Below are positions 1 through 10,217 of a stretch of DNA of 64,000 nt, piece after piece. The stretch comes from Eublepharis macularius. Taxonomy: Eukaryota > Chordata > Lepidosauria > Squamata > Eublepharidae. The stretch is taken from contig NC_072806.1 of the NCBI RefSeq assembly GCF_028583425.1, positions 30,116,001 to 30,180,000 on the forward strand, read 5' to 3'. A program made the translations under genes and the position numbers. Under the pieces are notes generated by a model. It saw only the letters and a program-made list of their open reading frames with translations, ran no database searches and had not been told where the DNA came from. How positions within the stretch are numbered: the first letter of the stretch is position 1; the number at the start of each line of letters is the position of its first letter.

Positions 1-308
1 TCCAACCAGCCTTTTCAAGCAGCCTTTCAGCCTTTCCTCCACCCGCACGGCTTCCACAGCTTTCTCTGCTGCATGAAACAGTTGCCAGTATTCCTTGCAA
101 CTCTTAGTGGCCGATCCTGACTGCCATATTCTCTTCCAATACTGACATGTGAGTGTGGATGCGTGGAGTGTCCTAAGAAACCATCAGGACCAGCAGCTGC
201 CCAGAGCTGGCAATGGCACCAAGAAGAGATCTAGGGGTGGACTGGCCCACCCTCCCTTAAGGGCACCAACGTAGTTAGTGGAAGGAGCCTGCCCATGGAC
301 TTCAGGAG

Positions 309-713
309 TAGAGATGGGCACAAACCGCAATACAAACTAAAGTTTGTCACGAACTGGGCGGGTTCGTGCTTTGCGAACCAGCAGTTCGTGGAAGCCCATT
401 TTCCACGAACTTCCACGAACTGGTCTGCCAGTTCATTTGGTTCATGTTAAACCCCAATACCCCTTTCCATGCCGCTGCAAAGCGGCAGGAAAGGGGCATT
501 TAAACCCCCGATCAGCTGCTTGTCGGGGATCTCCCTGACAAGCAGCTGATCCAAGCCTGCCAGGATGAAATGCCCCTTTCCAGCACGGAAAGGGGTATTT
601 AAACCCCAGGAACCACGAACTGGTTCACGAACTGGGGCAAGTTTGTGGTTCGTGAAATGGGACAAACCACGAACTGCACGGTTCATTTCCCCCCCAGTTC
701 ATGCCCACCTCTA
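309..713. mobile_element. hAT-type MITE
   Basis: The ends are inverted repeats (TAGAGATGGGCA and TGCCCACCTCTA), flanked by 8-bp copies TTCAGGAG (301-308) and CTCAGGAG (714-721). The inside is made of short inverted TTCGTG/CACGAA units. There is no coding capacity. It lies in ZSWIM7 downstream intron DNA. Confidence 0.75.
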
Positions 714-1478
714 CTCAGGAGGCACATAACTGCAGAAACCCCTCCCTCCTGCTTCTTTCACAGTCATCTCAATGCAGACTTATCTGTCACGTCACCTAAA
801 CCTGCTGGAGACATCCGGTGTTTCTGAACACAGCTGGCTTTCTGGACTGACTCTTTCGCTATTCACTGGGAGACTTCAAAGATCACACCCTTCCTTCCCA
901 GCTTATCGCTGTTCTCATTTTATCACTCTGAGATCATATCTTGGTCAACGGAGACATTTTATTCTGGCTGGGATGACTGAAGCTCCGTGGTGAGTGCACG
1001 CAGCTCTCTCTTCCAGCCTGAGACCAGGGGAGGGTAATTAGAAGTTTTTCATAGGATGCATCCGGTCTTGCTGCTACAAGACCCCATTTAGAAGTGTGCA
1101 AAAGATCCTCCGTTTGAGATGGCATGTACTGAGCAAAGGCCATTTCTGCTTATTTAGATATTCCTGGCATTCAAAGGAAAGCACAGAAACGCAAGGCAAC
1201 CAAAGAGAACCCCAACTGGCCAAGTCCCGTTCAGAATATCCTCAAGAGCCCAACGCTAGCAGAAAATGCCTATTTAAAAATGTAACTAATAAGGTTTTAT
1301 TTTATCTTTAAAATGAATGCATCCCTCCTCTTCAAGGCAGCTCACAACACAGCAGTTTTAAAACAACAGTACAACAAAGTGACAAGGCATGAACACACAG
1401 CAACAGATGAGGCGGAAAGACTCTGCATGAAGGCCTGTGGCGGCTCTTGGCAGCCAGGCAAACAGCAGAGGATCATAC

Positions 1479-1581
1479 CTGATACACAGTCCTTCCACTG
1501 GGAGACACGATCCGCGTGACTGACTGGTGATCAGCCAAGTCCAGGGCAGGCACAGCAGAAGCCCCAAAAATGAATTTAAGC
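1479..1581 (-). CDS. ZSWIM7: ZSWIM7 coding exon 3
   Basis: The acceptor is TTCTTTCTAG and the donor is GTATGATC on the minus strand. The 103 nt encode LKFIFGASAVPALDL, then ADHQSVTRIV and SPSGRTVYQ. The exon ends at codon 67, the position of the mammalian c.201 splice site as I recall it. The next exon is outside the window. Confidence 0.92.
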
Positions 1582-4500
1582 CTAGAAAGAAGGACGCTGC
1601 TGGGTTAGGTTTTGCAAAATTCTGTTTGAGACCAGATTTTAACACGTCTAAGTATGCAATTTTATGAGTATTAGGTTTATAGGTAGATTATTATCCATGC
1701 TGAGTGTGGGATACAAGTACGGTTGCCAACACCAGATAGGGAAATTCCTGGAGATTTGGAGGCTGGGCCTAGGAAGGGAGCTCAGCAGGGAGGGGGTGCC
1801 ACAGGATCCACCCCCCCAAAGCTGCCGTTTTCTCCAGGGGAACTGACCTCTGTAGTCCGAAGATCATTTGTAATCCTGGGAAAACTCCAAGCCTCAGAGG
1901 GAGGTTGGCAACTCGAGATACAGTTGATCCAAATAGAAAGGGAGGGGACTGTCATCATTTAGCCACAACCAAATAGCAGCTGTTAGGATGTGAAAAATCA
2001 GAGCTGGGGCTTTGCCTGAAGTAAGTTAACATCTCTTCTGGGTAGCCAAGCAGGGATGCATCAGGAAAGTTGTCTGTTTTTCTTCTTTCTACCCTTGTAG
2101 GTATGCTCAAGTTGGCAGACTAGAAACAGGTTTGTGGAGCTAGGAACTTGTGTGGAACAGTCTGCCAACATGGTGTATAACATGAGGTTTTTGTCTGCCA
2201 AGGATACTGCAACTATCTCTGTGTCCAATGTCAGGAGGAGCCATACAATTAGAAGAGGATATCCCAAAAGATCAGAAGCTTGGCAGCTATTTTAGGCTAG
2301 TATATTCATCTGGTTCAACAAGGATTTTGCAAGCAACAGATCAGCTTGGTGAGCCATGCACAGTAGGTCTGCAATGGTACAGAGCAAATCCAAAAAGGGG
2401 AAAGTCCTGCTTTAAGAACAGCACCAGAAAGATGCATTTCTATTCTGGGAAGAGCAGCTCTAATTCCACTCAAGAACCCAAGACACAGAACTCCAGGGAT
2501 TTTCAGTCTTTTACAGAGCAGCTGACCCTAATCTTTGCGTCATCACAACTGCTGGCCTGACAGATGCTGCTTATCCCTAACGACTGGGAACTGTAGAGGC
2601 AGAGAAGCAAAGTAAACGTTTGTGCGGCTCCTAAAGGACAGCCACCTGGAAAGCACGTCTTTGCTATCAGATCCCGGCTTGGAAAGAACTAGTGCTCAAG
2701 GAGGTTGGAAGGCCCGCATTCATGCTGGTTTCCAAATTTAGGACACGATTCTTCCCGCTCTTTCATTTACTTTTAATGGGCTTTTGTCTCTGCACCATGA
2801 CAGGAAGTCAGATGCCAAGTCAAAATTGAACAGCTGCCGGGAGGAAAATCCAGAAGGGAGACGTGGGAAAGGAATCAGAAGATGTGAGCCAAGGACGTGC
2901 TAGAATTCATTCTCTGTGTCAGCTGCCCCTTTGTTATCTAAAGGCAATGATGATCTGGAGTGAAAAACATGCAGAGTGTACACATATGTATTGCTACTTT
3001 CTCATGGAGAAACTAAGCCTTGCATAAATCCCTCCCTCACCAAATTGTTACTTAGGTGAGACCCCCCCCCCAACCAGCGTTAACTTGACCTATCCTGACA
3101 ACGCTCTCGTTTCTGAGACTCTAAGAAAAATCCACCCATCTATTTCCAGGAGATGTTTTAATAAAATCCATGAGAACTAGTTAATAGGCTTGTTATCTTT
3201 TTCTAAAGAGGATGCTGCTAACACAGCCCTGTTGGATAAGTTACACAGGTGTGAAACTGCGTAAAGGTATTGCACTGAGGTCACTTCAGAGATCTGTAGT
3301 GCTGTATCCGTGCAATGAAATATCAAGGATACTGTTTACTAAAAAAACCTACACAACACAGCACCGATTACTGGCTTTGCGTGAGTTAGCTACGTGTGGA
3401 GAGGGGTGCAGCGCCATTAGATGCAGATGTCTTCCCCACAAGTACCAACCCTCCGGTTCTCCTGATTTGTAGACTTCTCTTTCAGCCACCACTGTCAAAA
3501 AGAACAGAATTTCCAAGGGTGGAGGCCCAACAGAACTGACAGATGACTGAATAGGTGGTGACTGTGCAGCTTGGAAGATGGAACTCACATTCTAGCTGAG
3601 AGCCTAGTAGCCAAGGACAGACATGTTCAGAAGAAGAAAAAGAAGAAGATCCAGTTGAGTCACTATCAACTCATGGTGACCCCTGCCATGTGGAGTTTCA
3701 GGCATAAGATGAAGAGAGATGTTTTGCCATTGCCTTCCTTTGCAGAGCAAACTCTGTCTTCCTTGGTGGTCTCCCATCCAAGTACTGACCGTGGCCAACT
3801 CTGCTTAGCAACCAAGTCTTGACAAACTCAGGCCAAAATGGACTAATCAGGCTGCTACGTCCAGACATCATGGCAAACCTCTGTTGGAGAGAGAACAAAT
3901 ACAGCTTGTTCTCTCCTCCTCCCCTTGTACGTGAAGTACAATGGACAGCATCTGAGCAAACTGGAATTTGTTTCTTCATCATAAATCGGGATTACATCAT
4001 TGTTTGGAATCCTGGGGCGGAGGAGGGCAGGGGAACAATCTCCAGAGTGGCCAGAAGCCTGCAATTGGAAACTGGAGCTGGATTCAAGTTTTCCCAAACT
4101 TTGAAGACTTTAATCATACTCCACATGTGAGGGGAGGAGGGAGAGGGGAGGGCACAACATGACAACAAGTTGCATTCATGTCTGTTACAAACAAACAAAC
4201 GTTTGTCATGCATCTGAATGTGGTCACTATGAAATGTGGGCCAGTTCAAATACCACTGCAGTCTTATAAATCTCGCTCAGCACCTAAATAGTGTGCACAT
4301 GGGCAGGGGGGTGGACTTTGAGGAACAAATAGTTTGGAGACCTTCTGCTTCAGAATGCAATTATCCTTTCTTTTAACAAATACATTACGAGTTTGTTTAA
4401 AGAAACAGAATATAAAAGTAATCGTAACAACATGATCTGGGGAATGTATCATTTGCAATAAACAAATGTAATTGATGTAATTTATACCCGTTCTACTTTA

Positions 4501-7500
4501 AAAAACGCAGGGTGGCTTATGATAACTAACCCCCACATTTACATAAAATGTAAGTATTTACATTTACACAGGCATAAAAGTAAAACAAGAGAAACAAACA
4601 GCAATTAAAAAGGCTCCCAGTAGCTCAAGCCCACATCATCTAAAAACCTTCACAAGGAGAAACCTCTCCTGCCCTACAGAAGTGCTTTAGTACCACCGGA
4701 AGCCCAGCTCAAAACAAGTCAACTGTGTTGGGGGGGGGCGAGGGGATTTAGCCTTCCTTCAAGTCCTTCCAGCAGAGAATTATCTAAAATTCTCTCTGGA
4801 AGGCCATCAATATTAATTAAAACAACTTTTCAGAAGGAGGTTTTAAGCATCCATATCATAGCCATAGGGGTACAAAAAAGTGGGGTACATATGAAGTAAA
4901 ATAAATAAATAAAATAAAGCTGGGTTGCTGCTCTTCATGGGGATCACTTGAGCCCTGGCTTCTTCTGATTTGGCACCTGCAAGCCAGAGAAAATATTATT
5001 TTGTTCATGCATGGCTGTGAACTTTTAGTGTAAAGTGTGTGTGTGTTACGTGCTGTCAAGTCGCCCCTGACCTATGGTGACCCTATGAATGAGATACCTC
5101 CAAAACGTCCTATCATTAACGCACTTGCTCAGATCCTGCAAACTGGAGAACGTGGCTTCTTTTTATTGAGTTCAGACATCTCGTTTTGGGTCTTCTTCTT
5201 TTCCTGCTGCATTCCACTTTTCCTAGCATTATTGACTTTTTCAGATAATCTGGTCTTCTCACGATGTGACCAAGGTACAATAGCCTTAGTTTTGTCGTTG
5301 AGCTTCAAGGGAGAATTCAGGCTTCGTTTGATCTAGTACTCACTTATTTGTCTTTTTGGTTGTCCATGGTATCCACAAAACATTTCTCCAGCACCACATT
5401 TCAAATGAATCAAATTTCTTCAGTCAATTGAGTGTAAAGTGTGAGGCAAAAAACAATATACTGACACAGTCTGCCACAAAAAGATACATCACTAAAGGCT
5501 CTCGAGACCCAAAGTGGTCATCCGCAGAGGAGGTTGTCCACTGCATCTCTGCATAAGTCATGCCAATCAGGAACCATGTATAAATACAGTGGGGTAGGGG
5601 TGTGCACTTAGGGTTTCCAAATCAGGGTAAATGCCCAAATTGGACCCGATCCATAAAGATTTAGGTTTCCCGAATCAAGGTCCGCATGCTGGCCCCGATT
5701 TGGAAACCCAGAACCAAAGCTTCCCAAAGAGATTTGGGTCGCTTCTGAAAGCTTCAGGGCCTTTTTAAAGGGCTCCCTCCCACCACCCCACTTTCCTGGG
5801 TCTTCTTGGGGGCAGCGGAAGTGGTGGTGGCCTTTCCTGCCGCCCAGCTGGCCGCTGCGATGGTGGTGCAGGTGCCGGCTCCAGCCTTCTCTGCCACTCA
5901 TCTAGCCACTGCAGTGGCAGAGGCACCGGCTCTGGCCTTCTCCGCTGCCCATCTGGCCACTGCGGTGGCTGCAGCCTTCCACGGACAGGTAAGTGGGATG
6001 AGAGGGTGGAGGACGGGGGGTGGGGGCTAAGTGGGGTGGGGTGGGAGACAGCTTCCCCCCTTACTTTGGTATGCTCCGAATCTTTACGGAGCATACTGAA
6101 GCGATTTAAACACCCAAATCTGAAGCGGCTTGCCACTTCATCTTTCAGGTTATTACAAATCATTTCCCAGTAAACCCAAATTTTTTTCGGGTGAACACCC
6201 CTACAGTGGGGCTTCTCTGAGGAGGCATTTTTGCACTAACAAAATCCATTGGTAAACTTCTAGACACAGAAGAGTGAGGAGTGCCTCAATTTTAATTGGG
6301 ACCAAAAAAAATCCCCTTCTGCTATTTGATTTGTCACAAGGTTGACAGAGAGAAACACAAGTGAAACACTTGGAACAAGATCTTTATAAATGTTCAGTGT
6401 CAAAACGTGATAAAGCAGGTACTCACGCCGAGAGGAGGTCGTCAGGGACTGCAAAAAGAGAAAGGAAAACAGCTTACATTTGGGGCTCGGGTTTAAGGTC
6501 TATCTGCATCAAGGCAAGTTCCCCAGACCCCATCACACTCCAGCATGGCCAAGAAAGAGGACCCATCAAAGGAACAGAAGGGAGATGGCTGTGCAAGGCT
6601 GGAGCACCCAGTGGGGGCAGCAATACTCCCCACCCCAGTGGTGCCCTTGAGGGCCTCCCATCAACTTCTTCCCATGTGAGTAAATAGGCTGCCATTCAGT
6701 CCTTTGGAGAAAAAAATGTGCTGCCCTGGGTGAGACTTTGTAGGGAGGGCAGAACCTGCATGCCAGTCACCACACCAAGAAAGAATCCCACAGTGCGAAG
6801 GAGCATGTCTCTGTCCTCAGAGCCAGCCAGCACCTGCCCTCACTGCAAAGAGGTGCTGGCAATTGAGAAGCCCACTCATCCAGAGGGAGAGAGCTGTCAT
6901 GAGGGCCCTCTTTCTTCTTACCCACAAAACCCTTCAAGGTCTGCGCCCCGTGCACTTCTTCGGAGAGCAGGGTGAGCATCTCCCACCCTGTGCTTCAAGA
7001 ACAGTTCTGGTTTCTTGTGCTGGCTGCTGTTTCTGAGGGAGCACTCCTAAGCTGATTTCCTCAGAAGTAAGTCCAGCTTGATTCACTGGGACTTACTCCC
7101 AGGAAAGGGCTTAAGAGATGAAAGGGCGCTTGACACTGTGCCCCAAAAAATGCTTGCTATTATATTTATAGAATTTGTAAAGGCATAGAAACGTGTCTTT
7201 CCCCCTCTGGGATGAAATGCTTGGCTTCAAAGCTGGGCTTCTTGCAGGCCCGCAAACTTTAAAATGGGTCCCCAGTCGTAACCGATTCAAACCACTAATT
7301 TATCAGCAAGGCTAATCACAGGAAAAGTGTTCATTTGGGGGGCTGTTTTGGAACAGAACAGAGAGCCTCACATTGTACTAGCAATTTGTTTCATCTCCAC
7401 ACTCTGCTGTGATATCTCCGGAAAGCACTAAAGTGGTGGTTTTAGTACATTTACAGGGCCATGCAAAGAGCACTTTCCGGGGAGGAAGCTCCACTGAACA

Positions 7501-10217
7501 GACTTAAGTAGGATTCGGAGCAGAGCTGCTTAAGATGCCTCCACTAAGCTATTCCGAAGCAGATGCTCAGTCAGTGAACATTCGAACAGTTTCACAAACT
7601 GACCGACAGCCCTAAATACTCACACTTTGGAATCTTGAACATTCCTACCCACAGGGACTTCAGTCATGGAAGCCAGCAATAAAACTAAATGGAATTCCAG
7701 GATTCAGTTAGCTGACTGTCCCAGAATCAGCACGCTCTGTTTCACATAAAAACAATTTCTACTACAATATTTGCTCTCTGAACTTTGCCCTTTAGTTCTT
7801 TGAGGTGGTTTCCATGCAGGGAGGGGCTTCTGTGATTTCCCTACTTCGGGTGCAGCTGCTGATAGAATGCAGTAGCAATGGGACTTCCATATGGCAGGTT
7901 TCCTGGCATTTTCCCTGCCACAGTCCCCCAGTGGTGGCCGCCCCCACCCACCTTGACCCTTGGGGCTTTTGCAATTATTTTGAAAATTGTCACTGGGACA
8001 GTGGTTAAGTGGTTCAGCTGTGAATCAGCACTCTACTGGTTCGAATCTCACTACTGCCGTGAGCTCAGTAGGTGGCCTTGAGTAAGCCACTGTTCTCAGC
8101 CCCAGCTCCCCAGCTGTATTGTGGGGATAATAATAATAATAACACTGACTTGTTCACTGCTCTGGGTGGGACACTAATTGTCTAGAAGAACGGTATATAA
8201 GCACAGTTATTATACTGATATTTCATTGTAACAATAGGTGTAAAAGGTTCTGTGAATTCTCATCTTTCATTTTTAAAAACGTAAAACTATCCTGTTCTGT
8301 TGTGAAGCTATGCCTTTCCGCTTATATCTCCCCAAGGAAAGGGGTTGGAGACTTACTTTTTTTTAAAAAAAAGAAAGCCGGGAATTCACAGAATTCACTG
8401 TTATACCTATTGTTACAATGGTATGTTAATATAACAATAGTCTAGTGCTGAATTTTTTTAAAGTCCCCCCAGCAGCAAGAGGAGGAAACGTCTGCCACAA
8501 GGACAAGGTCAGGGAAAATAGTTGCCAAGTAAGCAGGAAAATCTTTACTTTTCCCACCCATATAGCAGCCCTCCATGTTTCACTGCAATCTTCCCCAAAA
8601 CTTTGGAGCAAAGCAGGCCTGAAAAAGTTTGGAGAAAAGTTGGGGAAACCCAGAAGATGCACAGATGCTGCGGGGAAGCAGGAAAAAAAAAAGCTTCCTG
8701 ACAGCCATTGAATCCAGGTAGATAAACTCTGTGGAAATCACCTAAATGCTTCACATATACTTCCCAGGCATTTTACTTATTACTTTAGGCATTTATATAC
8801 TGCCTTTCTCAAAAATGAAGGCAGTTCCCTGTGGCAAACAATTCCAGATGGTTGGAACCATTAGAGAGAAAGCACTTCGACCTGGCCTGTCAGTAAGATG
8901 AGGCCATCAAAAGCTCTTATATCCTGGATTTTCATCGACAGGAGAGAAGAGGCAATAGCCCTGAAAGGTAAGTCAGTATTATTATCCCTGTGTTTGCAGG
9001 GCGGGGGGCGTTGAGGCAGAGAGGCTCACCTAAAATTGTCTAATACAGTGGTGGCTGCAGTTTAAACTGGAGACCAAAGGTACCCAGCTCTTTCTCTCAG
9101 CCTTAGCTATGCCTCATTCCCTCTCCTACAATTCTCCGTAATGCACAGAGTCACTGAACACATCGAGGCTCAAGAGCATGCCAGCCTTGGAAACAAGACA
9201 TAATCCCAACGGACCAGTCGAGCCTAAGCAAAAACATACTTTTATTAATATGACTCTCTGGTTCCGCTGACACTAGAGTGGATTAGATGCAGCATAAATA
9301 TGTACCATGGGATTCATTCTGTCTGGCTTACTTAAATAATTCCCTAATCTAGGGTGCAGAGGACAAGCGTTCTTTCATGTCAATTGCAACAAGCCCTCAA
9401 GAGCTATGCATCTACTTGAGCTTAGAATTTCCAGCAAGCTCTATGGCACTCTCTGCTGGTCAGCAGCAGACTTCAATTTCTCTCTAGGATGGTTGCAGTG
9501 GTGTTGCCATGACAGTAAAACAAATGCCCAGTGGCATCTTAAAGACTAACAGTATTATTTCAACATGAGCTTTTGTGAGGCAAGGCTCACTTTCTCAGAT
9601 ACGTATCATACATCTTCACATATCTGAAGAAGTGAGTTGTGACTTACAAAAACTCATATAGAATAGCATTGTTAGTCTTTAAGGTGCCAATGGACTTCCG
9701 TTTTATTTTCTCTCTGCTGGCTACATTTCACTGCCAGCTTCAAAAGCATAGTGGAAGACTCCATTTGCAACAGCTTCCAAGGAACAAAAGCAAACGGAGA
9801 AGGGAAGAACTACAGTATGGCACTCTGAGTAATAACGTCATAATAACATTTCATTTGTATATCGCTATTTTGGACAGATTAGTACTCATTCAGAGCAGTG
9901 ATTAAAGTCAGTGTTATTATCTCCACAATACAGCTGAGGAGCTGGGGCTGAGAACGGTGGCTCACCCAAAGTCACCGGGTGACTTCATGGTTATAGTGAG
10001 ATTTGAACTAGCAAAATGCTCAGTTACTATCACTATACTGGTCCCTTAGCTCCATGGAGGAAGGGTGGGATAAAATTGAATCTACTGAGACCAGCATTAC
10101 AACGCTGCCTCAGAGGAGAACCTGCATCTGCCCTCACATACCACGTGAAGTCTCTTGAAAAACTTTTTCTATCTCTCTCAGCAATTCTTCCCCCACGGCT
10201 GGCAGAGTGGCGTCCAT
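1479..10217 (-). CDS. ZSWIM7: ZSWIM7 (SWIM-type zinc finger 7), 5' part, three coding exons
   Basis: Joined minus-strand exons 10217-10142, 6448-6427 and 1581-1479 give 201 nt, 67 codons in one open frame. Seen: start MDATLPAVGEELLREIEK, then VPDDLLSALKF, then ALDLADHQSV and SPSGRTVYQ. These parallel mammalian ZSWIM7 (MAVVLPAVVEELL, IPDEYLLSLKF, ALDLVDRQSI, SPSGRRVYQ). Family knowledge: ZSWIM7/SWS1 pairs with SWSAP1 in a Shu-like complex that supports RAD51 in homologous recombination, notably in meiosis. The CxC...CxH SWIM finger is encoded by later exons, which I could not find in 1-1478, so they should lie left of the window. The gene is divergent from TTC19 and probably shares its promoter. 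Junctions are GT-AG and phases agree (1, then 2, then 0). The gene call is firm because three separate exons match in order. Confidence 0.93.
1721..1912. repeat. Interspersed repeat, GGTTGCCA family, copy 1
   Basis: The repeat begins GGTTGCCAAC and ends GGTTGGCAAC, so the tips are inverted. The core GGGAAATTCCTGGAGATTTGG recurs at 17080 and, reversed, at 47761. It is probably a MITE-like nonautonomous element; I cannot name the family. Confidence 0.7.
1913..3629. other. ZSWIM7 intron, nothing recognised
   Basis: The stretch is unique-looking intronic DNA between ZSWIM7 exons 2 and 3. A minus-strand stretch near 2305 reads PDEY-SLK by chance but lacks splice sites. Confidence 0.6.
3630..3840 (-). 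mobile_element. 5S rRNA-derived SINE
   Basis: On the minus strand 3835-3755 closely follows the 5S rRNA internal promoter: GCTAAGCAG, then AGTACTTGGATGGGAGACC. After that comes an unrelated body, then a simple AGAAGA tail near 3630-3652. The copy is degenerate, and the 5S identity is judged from memory of the 5S sequence. Confidence 0.75.
5037..5445 (-). mobile_element. RTE/BovB-like LINE, degenerate 3' end
   Basis: The minus-strand translation, with stops, shows KPEFSLEAQ, NDRTFWRYLIHRVT and IPWTTKKTNK, resembling the C-terminal part of RTE-type ORF2. It is a dead 5'-truncated copy. Confidence 0.6.
5595..6203. mobile_element. hAT-type MITE with perfect 8-bp target duplication
   Basis: The tips TAGGGGTGTGCA and GAACACCCCTA are inverted. 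CAGTGGGG occurs at 5587-5594 and again at 6204-6211. The middle (about 5806-5980) holds imperfect repeats of about 60 bp built on CTGGCCACTGCGGTGGC. No transposase ORF is present. Confidence 0.8.
6427..6448 (-). CDS. ZSWIM7: ZSWIM7 coding exon 2, 22-nt microexon
   Basis: The exon lies between a strong acceptor (pyrimidine tract then TTTTTGCAG) and donor GTGAGTACC on the minus strand. With one base from exon 1 and one from exon 3 it encodes V-P-D-D-L-L-S-A, matching human I-P-D-E-Y-L-L-S. Twenty-two nt is exactly what is needed to keep frame between the flanking exons. Confidence 0.9.
6727..7995. other. ZSWIM7 intron 1 to 2 region, little recognised
   Basis: The stretch is mostly unique-looking. 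Around 7040-7095 is a short string (CAGAAGTAAGTCCAG through GGGACTTACTCCCAGG) of a kind common in reptile interspersed repeats. Confidence 0.5.
7996..8215 (+). mobile_element. tRNA-derived SINE
   Basis: An A-box-like AGTGGTTAAGTGG, a B-box-like GGTTCGAATCTC, then a body ending ACGGTATATAAGCAC with a TAATAA run. A related fragment is at 16741. Confidence 0.7.
8224..8420. repeat. Short inverted-repeat element
   Basis: CATTGTAACAATAGG (8224-8238) is inverted at 8406-8420 as CCTATTGTTACAATG, and GTGAATTC-type sequence just inside is inverted too. It looks like a small MITE with no coding. Confidence 0.6.
8770..9115 (-). mobile_element. Degenerate tRNA-type SINE
   Basis: The plus strand reads ATTTATATACTGCC, later TATTATTATCCC and CTCAGCCTTAGC, the reverse of the local SINE layout. 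Limits are vague. Confidence 0.45.
9515..9706. repeat. Foldback interspersed repeat, copy 1
   Basis: ATCTTAAAGACTAACA on the left is inverted by TTAGTCTTTAAGGTGCC on the right, with the hallmark TCTGAAGAAGTGAG centre. The same family recurs at 15569, 21297, 36683, 61560 and 62925. Confidence 0.65.
9844..10025 (-). mobile_element. tRNA-derived SINE, degenerate
   Basis: The reverse layout of the SINE at 7996: TTTGTATATCGCT, GTTATTATCTCC, AGGAGCTGGGGCTGAGAA, then AGATTTGAACTA. Confidence 0.55.
10142..10217 (-). CDS. ZSWIM7: ZSWIM7 coding exon 1 (start codon)
   Basis: The ATG is the complement of 10215-10217. The exon codes for MDATLPAVGEELLREIEK plus VFQETSR and ends in phase 1 at a GTATGTG donor. 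On the minus strand the exon begins at 10245 after a pyrimidine-rich CTACAG acceptor, so a 5' noncoding exon lies further right. The 28 nt of leader in this exon contain a tiny upstream ORF (see findings). Confidence 0.92.

Noticed and set aside
2228..2560. 110-codon plus-strand open frame, and a minus-strand PDEY-SLK look-alike near 2305 for the missing ZSWIM7 exon
   Set aside because: The open frame has no splice context or recognisable domain. The look-alike has no donor and a stop follows, while the microexon at 6427 fits sequence, phase and splice sites.
3755..3835. A functional 5S rRNA gene
   Set aside because: Only the promoter part is present, with many changes, fused to a SINE body.
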